From assembly GCA_963668585.1 (NCBI GenBank), contig OY764869.1:1488001-1552000 (forward strand): a stretch of DNA of 64,000 bases, read 5' to 3'. Positions 41,209-50,900 of this stretch are shown here, one piece after another (position 1 is the first letter of the stretch; every line of letters starts with the position of its first letter). The notes beneath the pieces were generated by a model, which saw nothing but the letters and a program-made list of their open reading frames with translations, was not told where the DNA came from and did not search any database. The position numbers were made by a program, and so were the translations under genes. The DNA comes from Bin87 sp963668585 (GTDB taxonomy: Bacteria > Chloroflexota > Dehalococcoidia > Lucifugimonadales > UBA3495).

Positions 41209-42080
41209 TAATCGCCTACCTCCCAGACAACCCTTCAAAACACCGGGAAGGGGACCGGAAAGAGAGGCGCCCAAGGTTCACCGCTCAGGAATACCGGAGT
41301 TCTTGATGTTGAGTTGATTGGATAAGGGACATCCTGGTATGGGGCCGGAAGGCCAGGGACGGACAGGAGCCGGTGCGGGTGAAGAGCGCCTTCCCCGCCA
41401 TCGTCTCTAAGCAGGAGTTCCAGCGGGTCAGGAAATCGCCTGCGATATGCGATAGGTGTACAGCGACCGGCCAGCGCAAATTCAGCCCGGTTTCCACCGT
41501 CCCAGCGGCCGGCCGGAATTCCAGTCCGCCAGCCAACGGCAGCTCTTTACGGTTATTATGGATGTCGCTGCCTGCCCTTTGGCCCGCCCAACCTGCTCTT
41601 AACCTATTCTTCGGGTGTAATTCTTCAGGTGTTCGGTTGCTGGCCGCCGCGCCTGGGACGCTGGTCACGTCGAACCCATTTGCTGCCCGCCCGGAGCGCC
41701 AATTCACCCTTCCCGGCTCGTGCCGGTCAACACACGACCCTCATCCCGCCACCTGCTGCTGTCCCCACACCCGTTGCCGTCTGTCGAACCGGTTGCAGAC
41801 GGCCTTGAGCGCCGCAACGCCTCCGCCTTCAATATCAGCAGAGCGGTGCGGAGACTCTCTCCTCATTACCGGCCTCGTACGAGGCAAGCAGATAGCCGGG
41901 CAGAATCCTCCACCGGGGGGCTCTCGGCGGGTTGTTGATCTGACGGCCGTGGACCCGCTTTTCGAGTCCAGTCGGCGCATCGAAGCCTCATCCGGCGGCG
42001 CGCCCAACCCGCGGTACAAGCAAAGCTGCGGCGATGTGAACTGACGCAGGAGATTCCATGTTCTCCCAATGGCGCCGCCG
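41209..42080. other. Right flank of the IS607 element, no gene seen
   Basis: The first tens of bases after tnpB should hold the 3' end of the guide RNA and the element's right end. The rest has only short frames on both strands with no support. Confidence 0.4.
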
Positions 42081-43526
42081 CTATTTCACCCCAACCCGCC
42101 GCCGGAGGAACTTCCTGGCCCGGTCGCTGCTCAAGGGTGGGAAGAAGACTCCCGAAAATCGCCGCATCAGCCCCTGCTCCACGACGGCCTTGGGGTTCGA
42201 AAACGCCTGGTACCCGATGAAGCCGCCCTTGTACCGGCCCATCCCGCTGTACCCCACACCGCCGAACCCCATCGTCTCGGAATCGGCGTGGAGGAGCAGG
42301 TCGTTGACGGTAATCCCGCCGCTCGACGTGTTATTGATGATCCGGTCGATGGCGATCCTGTTCCTGCCGAAGATATACAGGGCCAAGGGCTTCTCCCGGC
42401 TGTTGATGCGCTCGATTGCGTCGTCCAGTTCCTCATAGGTGCAGACGGAAAGAACCGGCCCGAATATTTCATTCTGTGACACCTGGAGACGCTCCGGAGG
42501 GTTGACTACCACCGTCAACGGAATCTTCCTGGTTGCGCGGTCCGGCACATCTTCACCCACCGGCTTGGATTGAATGACCCGGCAGCCCGCAGCCCTGGCC
42601 TCATCGATATAGCCGACGATTCTGTCGAATGCCCCTTCGTTTATGATGGACGTATATTCGCTGTTGTCCCTTATGGACGGGTAGGCCGCCCGGTCGCCAT
42701 CAATGAGGGCTTCGACGAACTGTTCCAGACGCCCCTCTGGCAGAATAACGTAATCGCCGGCAATGCAGACCTGTCCTGCGTTCAGTTGGCGCACCCGTCC
42801 GATCTTCCAGGCGACCGTCGCCATATCCGCATCGTCCAATACAACGCAGGGCGACTTGCCGCCGAGCTCGAGAATCACCGGTGTCAGGTTCTCGGCCGCT
42901 GCCGCCAGTATCCTCTTGCCGACCTCCGAACCGCCCGTGAAGAGCAGCTTGTCCCAGGGAAGGGCCGCAAAGGCCCTGGACACCTCGATCTCGCCCACGA
43001 CCACGGCCAGCTCCTCCTCCCTGAAGTGGCTCGCCACCAGGGATTGCAGCAGGTCTGCGGTATGCGGCGTGCTTTCGGAGACCTTTATCATTACGCTATT
43101 GCCGGCCGCTATGGCGTCGATTGCCGGGTCCAGAGCCAAGCTCACGGGCGCGTTGAACGGAGACATGACGCCGACGACTCCCAGCGGCTCGTTGACCAGG
43201 TAGGTCCGCTGGCCGACCAGCGACAACAGTCCCGACGGGGTCTTTTGTCGCTTCATCCAATGCTTGAGTTTCTTCTTCACCTGTTTGGCATGAGCGAGCT
43301 GCGGGTAGATGTCCGCAATGAAGATCAAGTCGGGGTTTCTGCTCCCGAAATCGCGCTGCAGCGCGCCGGTAATCGCTGCCACGTTGTCTCTGCAAAGCCG
43401 CTCTATTCTGCTGAGCCGGTCCATTCGCTCGCCATAGGTCGGCGCCCGGGAGGGCGAGTAGCTCGACTTCTGGAGCTCAAATATCCTGTTCAGCTCGTCA
43501 ATATCGTTGTTCCGTTGAAGTTTCAC
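42081..43526 (-). CDS. Aldehyde dehydrogenase (coniferyl/fatty aldehyde type)
   Basis: I choose GTG 43526 because GAGGAGAG lies 5 bases upstream, giving 481 aa. Motifs of the ALDH superfamily are clear: VVGVMSPFNAPVSLALDPAI (Rossmann/NAD site), LLFTGGSEVGKRI, VILELGGKSPCVVLDDADMA (catalytic Glu), and LNAGQVCIAGDYVILPE (catalytic Cys). QNEIFGPVLSVCTY follows and is the cofactor-positioning segment. The hydrophobic C-terminus (MRRFSGVFFPPLSSDRARKF and a basic end) could contact membranes, as in fatty aldehyde dehydrogenases. The likely reaction is NAD(P)-linked oxidation of an aldehyde to an acid; the substrate cannot be read from the sequence. It stands alone between IS-rich spacers. Confidence 0.88.
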   Translation of the reverse strand: MKLQRNNDIDELNRIFELQKSSYSPSRAPTYGERMDRLSRIERLCRDNVAAITGALQRDFGSRNPDLIFIADIYPQLAHAKQVKKKLKHWMKRQKTPSGLLSLVGQRTYLVNEPLGVVGVMSPFNAPVSLALDPAIDAIAAGNSVMIKVSESTPHTADLLQSLVASHFREEELAVVVGEIEVSRAFAALPWDKLLFTGGSEVGKRILAAAAENLTPVILELGGKSPCVVLDDADMATVAWKIGRVRQLNAGQVCIAGDYVILPEGRLEQFVEALIDGDRAAYPSIRDNSEYTSIINEGAFDRIVGYIDEARAAGCRVIQSKPVGEDVPDRATRKIPLTVVVNPPERLQVSQNEIFGPVLSVCTYEELDDAIERINSREKPLALYIFGRNRIAIDRIINNTSSGGITVNDLLLHADSETMGFGGVGYSGMGRYKGGFIGYQAFSNPKAVVEQGLMRRFSGVFFPPLSSDRARKFLRRRVGVK

Positions 43527-45529
43527 TGAACTCTCCTCTCTCCCGACCGGTCTCCTGACCGGCCTGGAGTAGTCCGCTGCGCCGTCGGCCGTGTACGTTG
43601 CGCAACCGGCTTCGCTCACTCCGCTCACCCCGCTGACCGGGCGCCGGGAAAATAAGGCCCGCCCCTGCCTTCGGTCTTAAGCCATAGACAAACGATGACG
43701 ATTCGCACCAACGCCCCACCAATGCCACATCAACAAAAGAACCCCCGGTAGCGCGCAAAACGGCACGATTGGCCCCGGACGCAGCGGAGCCGTTAGGTAA
43801 GACTCCGATTGCCAGCGTGGCCATCAGCTTGGACGCGGCTGGATAGATCATTCGGTAACGGGGCCGGATGGCATGACGATCAACTTGGCCCCGCGCGCGG
43901 TGAACGCGATGAGGCGGATGCGTTTTCCGGTTCCGTGCTGAGTTCTCATAAATGTGGGCCACAGAGTGGTCCACAGCATGACGGTCGCGAAGCCTGCCCA
44001 ACCGCCGGTCAACTCTTTCGTTTGGTAAGGTCGTGAACACGTTCTCGTAAACACGTTCTATTGTATAGTTGACCATACAATATTTGAACACATGGGCTTC
44101 GACGCATGAAAGTCCACAGTTGATTGCGGGGCATCTGGCGCCGTTTCAGCCTGATCCTCACGGACGGGGATAGATGCCTGGACGAATCCTACTCGATGAA
44201 CCGGAAGGGCTATTCAGACGTGGGCACCCAGAGGGGAGCTTCTAGCGCTTGGGCTTATCGGTCTCCGGCCCAAACAGAAGAGGGGCTCGCATTCCGATTG
44301 CGTCGGCAGGGGTGCGGCGGCGATAATGGGGGGCACGGTCGAGGATTCAGCTGGTTCGTGGTGGTAGCGAGTGCAGTTGACGTTGTAGGCCAATCCGCTC
44401 TTACTACAAAGGACGAGCCTCCAACCGTTTACAGGGCTGATGATCTCAAACGGCCACAAGAGGTCGGCAACCAGCGCCCTAAAGCCGCAACTCCCACCGG
44501 AAAGTTCGCAATACGGTACACTTAGGCCCACCACAAATTCCCAAATTCAAGTAGGAAAACGGCGTCTTGATGGCGCCGTTATTGTTTTAACTATCACGGT
44601 TGATCCTGGGGAAGCACGGCCGGGTTCGCCGTATTCCCCGTCGCTGCCGTCGGTGGACGCGACCTCGAAACTCGCCTCCGTTCCCACTCGTCTGGCTTGA
44701 AGGAACCATGGTCACCGTGGGTGGCATCTGGCGAGTTGCATGTCCCGCCGGAGTAGAGTGCCCGCACGTGGTGTAGCGGAAATCGGGCGGCATGAAGAGA
44801 GCCACTGAACCATCCCTATCGGAACAACTACCAACCCGATGAGGGAGGACCGCGATGGCCGTAAACCCTTCTTGACATCTATAGGAGCATCCTTCTGCGA
44901 CAGCCCATCTTTAGCTCGGTGCGCCCCGTAGGGGCGCGTACGCTCACAGTGGCGCAGTTGCACCAGGGTGATCACGTGCAGGGCCTGTTTGCTTGACGGT
45001 CGCCGCCTCTGTTCAAGCGATGGCGGTTAGGTCAGTGGGGCCCGGGAAAGCTTATATCGGAGCGATGCCGCAGCGGTGCGAAGGACGCTTCTTTCCGCAC
45101 GCGGCCACTGTTTTGCCCAGCGGCAGCGAGCAGTTGACCGACGGTGACGGCGGCAGTGGCGGCACCCAGCAGCACGCCGAATGGGCCGAAGGGCGTCGCT
45201 ACTTCACATTCACCGACAATCTCGACGCCAAGACCTTGACGGCCAAGAACATTTTGGGGGCCCGCTGCCTGAATAACATCAACAAGGATGACTTCACCCA
45301 CTACACTTTTTGACCGAACATTACAGGTTATAATGAGGATTTGGGTTACCAATGTCGGAAATTTCTGCTCCAGGTTGTCGCGTCTGTGTGTACATTACAT
45401 GGCCTGGCGGCCATACTACGCAGCAGTACGCCTGCAATCATTGGGATTATTGCGTAAATTGAGAACACTTGACTACTGTAATAAATGCTAGTTAATAGAT
45501 ATTTGTCTATTGTCTGACAGGAATAAGAG
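43527..45529. other. About 2 kb with no convincing gene
   Basis: Several frames of 60-130 codons lie on both strands, without ribosome sites or family matches. The only recognisable item is an IS256-type left end (44768-44861). The region just upstream of the kinase gene (45,300-45,529) is AT-richer and should hold its promoter. Confidence 0.45.
44768..44861 (+). mobile_element. Left-end remnant of an IS256-family element
   Basis: This about 94-base piece aligns with 58652-58745, the start of another IS256 remnant. Shared blocks are GTGGTGTA, GAAGAGAGCCAC, TATCGGAAC, AACCCGATGA, GGAGGA and CGCGATGGCCG. After ATGGCC the frame stops within seven codons, so only the tip and start of the transposase gene remain. 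Confidence 0.7.
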
Positions 45530-47920
45530 ATGGCAAGTAATGATGACTTGACCCGGCAGGTTGCGGCTTTGCAGCAGCGGCTGACGCGTTTGAGCGAGGC
45601 GAGCCTGCGCATCAATGACAGCCTCGATTTCGACCGGGTGTTGCAGGAGGTACTAGAGAGTGCCCGGTCGCTGACTGGCGCTCGCTACGGGGTGATGGTG
45701 CTATTCGACGACTCGCTGCAGATACAGGATTTCATGGCTTCGGGGTTGTCGCTGGAGGAGGCGGGGATGCTTTGGAACGTGGCGGACGGATTGCGTTTCT
45801 TTAAGCATATCGGGGGGCTCTCCGGTCCGGTGAGGCATCCCGACTTCCAGAGGTACGCGCGGGATCTGGCCCTGCCGGAGCTCGATTTTCCGGCGGCCGT
45901 GAACTCGCCGCTGCCGGTGCTGTTTGCACCAATTGCCCATCGCGGTCGGCCGTCGGGGGTCATCTACCTGGGCGATACCGCGGATGGCCGGGAGTTCTCG
46001 TCTGAGGATGAGGAGACCCTGCTGATGTTCTCCTCGCAGGCGGCGTTGGTAATCGCCAACGCCCGTTATCACCGCGACGAGCGACGGGCGCGCGCGGACC
46101 TTGAAGCCCTGGTGGACACTGTGCCGGTGGGCGTGATTGTGTTCGATGCGAGGACCGGGGTTCCGGTTTCGATAAATCGGGAGACCCGGCGGGTGGGTCG
46201 GGAGCACTTTTCGGAGTCGCTGTCCGTGGAGGAGATCCTGCAGATGCTCACGGTGCGGCGCGGCGACGAGACCGAGATGTCAATGCGTGAGCTTCCGATG
46301 GCGGCTGCGCTCAGCAGCGGCGAGACGGTGCGTGCGGAGGAGGTGGTCCTGAGCATCCCCGACGGCGGCAGCATGACCGCCATCGTCAATGCCACGCCCA
46401 TTCGCGGCGAGGACGGCGAGATCGAGTCGTTCGTGGTGACGTTGCAGGACATGACCCCGCTGCAGGAGATGGAGCAGTTGCGCGCCGAGTTCCTGGGGAT
46501 GGTGAGCCATGAGTTGCGGACGCCGCTCACGTCGATACGGGGTTCGGCCCATACGCTTTTGGACGACTGGGCGACGCTGGACCCGGTGGAGGTGCGGCAG
46601 TTTCACCGGATAATCCTTGAGCAGTCGGAGCGGATGCGCGGGTTAATCAGCGACCTGCTGGACATCGCCCGCATCGAGACTGGCAGTCTTTCGGTGTCGC
46701 CGGCGTCGGTCGAAGTTTCCGCGCTGGTGGAGGAGGCCAAGGGGATCTTCCTGGCTGCGGGAGTCGGGGGCGGCGTTCGGATTGACTTGCCGCCGGACTT
46801 GCCGATGGTGATGGCGGACCGTCGGCGGGTGGTGCAGGTTTTGAACAACCTGCTGTCCAACGCGTTCCGGCATTCTCCGGAGTCTTCGGTGATACGGTTG
46901 GAGGCAACGCTGCTGGGCGTTCACGTCGCGGTCTCCGTTTCGGACCGTGGGCGGGGCATCCCGGCGGACCTGCTGCCCCGGCTGTTCCGCAAGTTCTCCC
47001 GGTCTGCGAATGAGGATCAGGATGACAACGGGCTGGGGCTGGCCATATCCAGGGGCATAGTCGAGGCCCACGGCGGACGCATCTGGGCGGAGAGTGATGG
47101 TCCGGGAATGGGCGCGCGGTTCACGTTCACCCTTCCGGTGGCGGAAAATTCTCCGGCAGGTCGCGCGGGTGGCGCCGAAGGTGGCGCGGTGCGCGCTCCG
47201 CTGGTGGGGGCGGCGGGGGAGCGCCCGCGGGTTCTGGTGGTTGACGATGACCCTCAGACCCTCCGGTACGTGAGGGATGTGCTGTCCAGGGCGGGTTATT
47301 CTCCCAGCATAGCCGCGGACCCGCGGGAAGTGCCCCGGCTGATGGATGAGGCCGCTCCGCACCTGGTGCTGCTGGACCTGATGTTGCCGGGCGCCGATGG
47401 GATTGAGCTGATGAAAAGCGTCCAGGAACTGGCGGCGGCGCCGGTGATCTTTCTGTCCGCGTATGGTCAGGATGAGGTCATAGTGCGGGCCTTCCAGGCG
47501 GGCGCGGCCGATTACGTGGTCAAGCCTTTTTCGCCCTCCGAGCTGCTGGCGAGAATCCAGGCGGCCCTGCGTCGCGGCGCGTCGTCGGCGCCGGCCGAGG
47601 CGCCGCGGGACCCTTACGTGGTTGGCGACCTGGTCATTGACTACTCGCGCCGCGACGTGTCCCTGGGGTGCGAATCGGTGCACCTGACCGCCACCGAGTA
47701 CCGGCTCCTGGCCGAGCTTTCGGCCCATGCCGGCAGGGTGATGACTCATGACCAACTACTGGAGCGGGTGTGGGGTTACGATGATGCCGGCGATCCCGGC
47801 CTGGTCCGGTCCGTCGTCAAGCGGTTGCGGCAGAAGTTGGGCGACGCGGCCGGCGAGCCGACCTATCTGTTCACCAGGCGGGGCGTGGGCTACTGGATGG
47901 CCGATGTCGGGGTTGAGTGA
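45530..47920 (+). CDS. Single-chain sensor: GAF, PAS, histidine kinase, receiver and OmpR-type DNA-binding domain
   Basis: The 796-aa protein unites a whole two-component route. A GAF domain (about 20-185) is followed by a PAS-like region (about 190-310) and a HisKA segment with VSHELRTPLTSIRG, phospho-acceptor His327. A HATPase domain follows, with NNLLSNAFRHS, DRGRGIPADLL and GLGLAISRGI. A receiver starts VLVVDDDP with acceptor Asp616 (LLDLMLPGADG). An OmpR-type winged helix ends the chain (HLTATEYRLLAELSAHAGRV, then LERVWGYDD and VKRLRQKLG). No membrane segment is visible, so it is cytoplasmic. Such kinase-plus-output chains are known in Chloroflexota but rare elsewhere. Its targets are unknown. 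Confidence 0.92.
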   Translation: MASNDDLTRQVAALQQRLTRLSEASLRINDSLDFDRVLQEVLESARSLTGARYGVMVLFDDSLQIQDFMASGLSLEEAGMLWNVADGLRFFKHIGGLSGPVRHPDFQRYARDLALPELDFPAAVNSPLPVLFAPIAHRGRPSGVIYLGDTADGREFSSEDEETLLMFSSQAALVIANARYHRDERRARADLEALVDTVPVGVIVFDARTGVPVSINRETRRVGREHFSESLSVEEILQMLTVRRGDETEMSMRELPMAAALSSGETVRAEEVVLSIPDGGSMTAIVNATPIRGEDGEIESFVVTLQDMTPLQEMEQLRAEFLGMVSHELRTPLTSIRGSAHTLLDDWATLDPVEVRQFHRIILEQSERMRGLISDLLDIARIETGSLSVSPASVEVSALVEEAKGIFLAAGVGGGVRIDLPPDLPMVMADRRRVVQVLNNLLSNAFRHSPESSVIRLEATLLGVHVAVSVSDRGRGIPADLLPRLFRKFSRSANEDQDDNGLGLAISRGIVEAHGGRIWAESDGPGMGARFTFTLPVAENSPAGRAGGAEGGAVRAPLVGAAGERPRVLVVDDDPQTLRYVRDVLSRAGYSPSIAADPREVPRLMDEAAPHLVLLDLMLPGADGIELMKSVQELAAAPVIFLSAYGQDEVIVRAFQAGAADYVVKPFSPSELLARIQAALRRGASSAPAEAPRDPYVVGDLVIDYSRRDVSLGCESVHLTATEYRLLAELSAHAGRVMTHDQLLERVWGYDDAGDPGLVRSVVKRLRQKLGDAAGEPTYLFTRRGVGYWMADVGVE

Positions 47921-47954
47921 CGGTTAGTCCCCGTTGGTCCCCTGGTCTTGGGGT

Positions 47955-50900
47955 CTATGGGCCGGCTACCGTGAACTCCACGCGGTTGTAGTGCTTCCTG
48001 CCGTCGCTGGTGCAGATTGCGTCGGAGGTGGCGCAGTCCGTGGTGGGCGGCAACACGATGGTGACGTCAGCGTCGGAATCGGGCCTGACGTCGATTAGCC
48101 AGTTCTGGTCCGAGCCCTTGGACTTTCGCTTGGCCTTGGTGACGGTGCCGTTGGTCACGTCGAACGCCTCGTCGCGCAGGGTCCTGAAACTCAGGTGGGG
48201 GTTCTCGGTGAACGAGAGCCCGAATGCGATGACGCTCTCGCCGTCATGGCTGTCGGGGATGCGGTGGGCGAACGCGGCCGGCGGCGGCGCTGCCCTGGTC
48301 GGCAGGGCGCCGGAGTCCTCGTCGGGGACGATGCTGACCAGAACGGTGTCCTCGGCCTCCCAGTCGAGTTCGTCGTCCAGCGCCCACCGGTAGCGTCCCT
48401 CGGAGCCGGAGGTAGGCTTGGAACTCTCGCTGGCCAGGAACCCCCGGTCTCCCACCGTCAGGGTGAAGTCGGTGGGCATCTCGGAGCGCATCATGTTGAG
48501 GAACAGAGCGTCGGCCAGTTGCAGCACCGTCATTACGCAGTACGAAGTCCCGTCGGCGGTGAAGTCACTGCCGGAGACCGTGCCCATCCGGGTCCATCGG
48601 GAGTAGCCCGATGCTGGCGGCGCGTTGGTGTCGTCTTGTACGCCGACCGTGAGGGTGGCTGACCATGCGGGGGCCCGGGAGACCGTGACGGTGTAGGTCA
48701 ACGTGGTGACCTCGTCCTCGGCGGTCACCGTGGCCTGGATCAGGTTCTCGCCCACATCCAGGTTAACCGTCGCCGCATTTGCCGTGGTCGCTCCGTCGCT
48801 CTGGATAACGGAAACCGACGCGCTGCTGTGGTTCGTTGTGGCCGTCAACGTCACGGACCCGACATCGTAACTGACCGACGCCGAGTATTCGGCAGTCGCC
48901 GCGGCAAAGGCCGGCGTGAGGCTGACGGCGCTCCCATCATCGTCCGCCAGGGTCAGGGCGCTGAGTGTAGCGTCGCTGCTTGGGTCGTTGTCGATCACGC
49001 TGACAGTGGTCTCGGCGATGTCACCGGCGCTGACGCCGTCCGGCAGCGTGCCCAATCCGATGACGACGCTCTCGCCCTCATCGTCGATTGAGTCATCCAT
49101 TGGCCTGAAGCCCCAGTTCACTGATGTTTCGCCCGACTGGAATGTCACGCTCTCCCAAATCCGCGCGATGTCTGCGTCGGTGAATCCGTTTTGTCCCGTC
49201 CTGGTGAATGGGATAACCACCTCACGTTGTGGGTCTGCGTCCAGGGTAATGGGGACCCACAGCCCGCCGTCTTCGTTCACCGTGTAGGTTGCTGAGCCAA
49301 AACTGACCTTCACCTGCGGTGGATTGGGGTCGGTTATGGTCACGACAGTCTCGGTGGTAGCGTCGAGGTCAACGCCGTCCGGCAGGGTTCCGAATCCAAT
49401 CAATACGCTCTCGTTGTCGTCGTACGGACTGTCGGCGGCTGCATTGAAGGTGAACGTTGCGGATGTGTCGCCAGCCGCGAATGTGACGCTGGCAGGAATG
49501 CCTGAGTAGTCGTCGCCGGTTGCGCCGTCCTGATTAGTCGTCGTGATGGGGATGGTCGCGGCTTCCGTTAAAGCGCTGTCGAGGGAAACGATCACGTCGA
49601 CGGTGGAGTCTTCCGATACCGCGTAGCTCGCTGCGTTAAAACCGACCTTGGCCAATCCGTCGTCGTCGTCGGTGATCGATATGGTGGTTTCCGACGTCGC
49701 GCCGGCGCCGAACCCAGAGGGCAGAGTGCCGAAGCCGATCGCTACGCTATCGTTGTCATCGTCGATGGTGTCCTGTGTCGCGGAGAAGGTGAGAGTTTTG
49801 GACGTTTCTCCCGAGTCGAAGGTCAGGCTTGAGGGGACGCCGGAGTAGTCATCGGCGGACGTGTTGCCCTGGACGGCGGTGGTCAGGGGAACCGAGACCG
49901 TCTCACCGGGGTCTGCGCTCAGCGTAACCCCGACCTCGACGGTGGCGCCCTCGGCAACGGTGTAAGTGGCCTGCGCGAAGTTGACGCTGACCTGTTCCGG
50001 GATCTCGTGCCCGGCGGTGGGCGCTGTCGCCAGCGTTGCGCCATCCGCAGTGCAGATGCCGCCGGTGGCGGAGTCGCAGATCTTGTCGGTCAGCACGGTG
50101 AACGTGATGTCACCACTTCCGTCGGGGACCAGCTTGAATTTGTACGCGTGCGCGGCCACACCCGCCTCTCCGTGATAGTCAACGCTGTCGATGGTGGCGC
50201 CGGTGACGCTCACCGATGGCGTGTCCTTGGTGAAGTCCACCACAGGCCGGTTGAACGCGATTACCACCGCGGGTCGGTCAGTGGTGTCGGCGTAGGAGAA
50301 CGCACTCTCCTCCGTGAGGAATTCAGCCGCCAGCGGCTGCGGAACATCCGTCAGCGCCACCGGGTCCAGTGAAATGGCGCGCACCTTGTGGGCCTGCCTG
50401 CAGCAACTTCTAATGCGGAGCGCCTTGAGGGACCACTTTTCGACCCCGGTATTCGGATCAACCTGGGTGGCGACTTCGTCGCGCGTGTCCCGACTGGGGA
50501 TAAGTGATCCGTCGCCCCAGGACACCAGCCAATCGCCGTTGCTGAGAAGATCGATGTGCCCGACCGGACCGGCCGGAATTGAACGGGTGCCGTGCAGGGA
50601 GTGGTCGCGGACGAATACGGCTTCGCCATGTTCTGTGTCGATGGCATATTCCACGCCCCGGCCGTAGATGTCCTTCTCTCGATTGCGCTCCCCGGTCCAC
50701 GGGTTTACCAGGATTGGAGTGCCGTTGTCGAACAGGATGAGGCGATTGCCCGGCAGTACCTGCGCGGCGTGCTGGCCTCCGAACTCCCCGGCGGGGTCGC
50801 CGATGAAGGTGAACGGCGCCGGGCCGCGGTCCTTCGTTTCCCACTGCTCGTCCGTCATGGCGGTGGGGCCCACCCGCCACACAACCGTGTCCTCATCAGG

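Noticed and set aside
44124..44534. Overlapping frames of about 106-133 codons on both strands
   Set aside because: Neither has a ribosome site, a recognised motif or typical codon bias.
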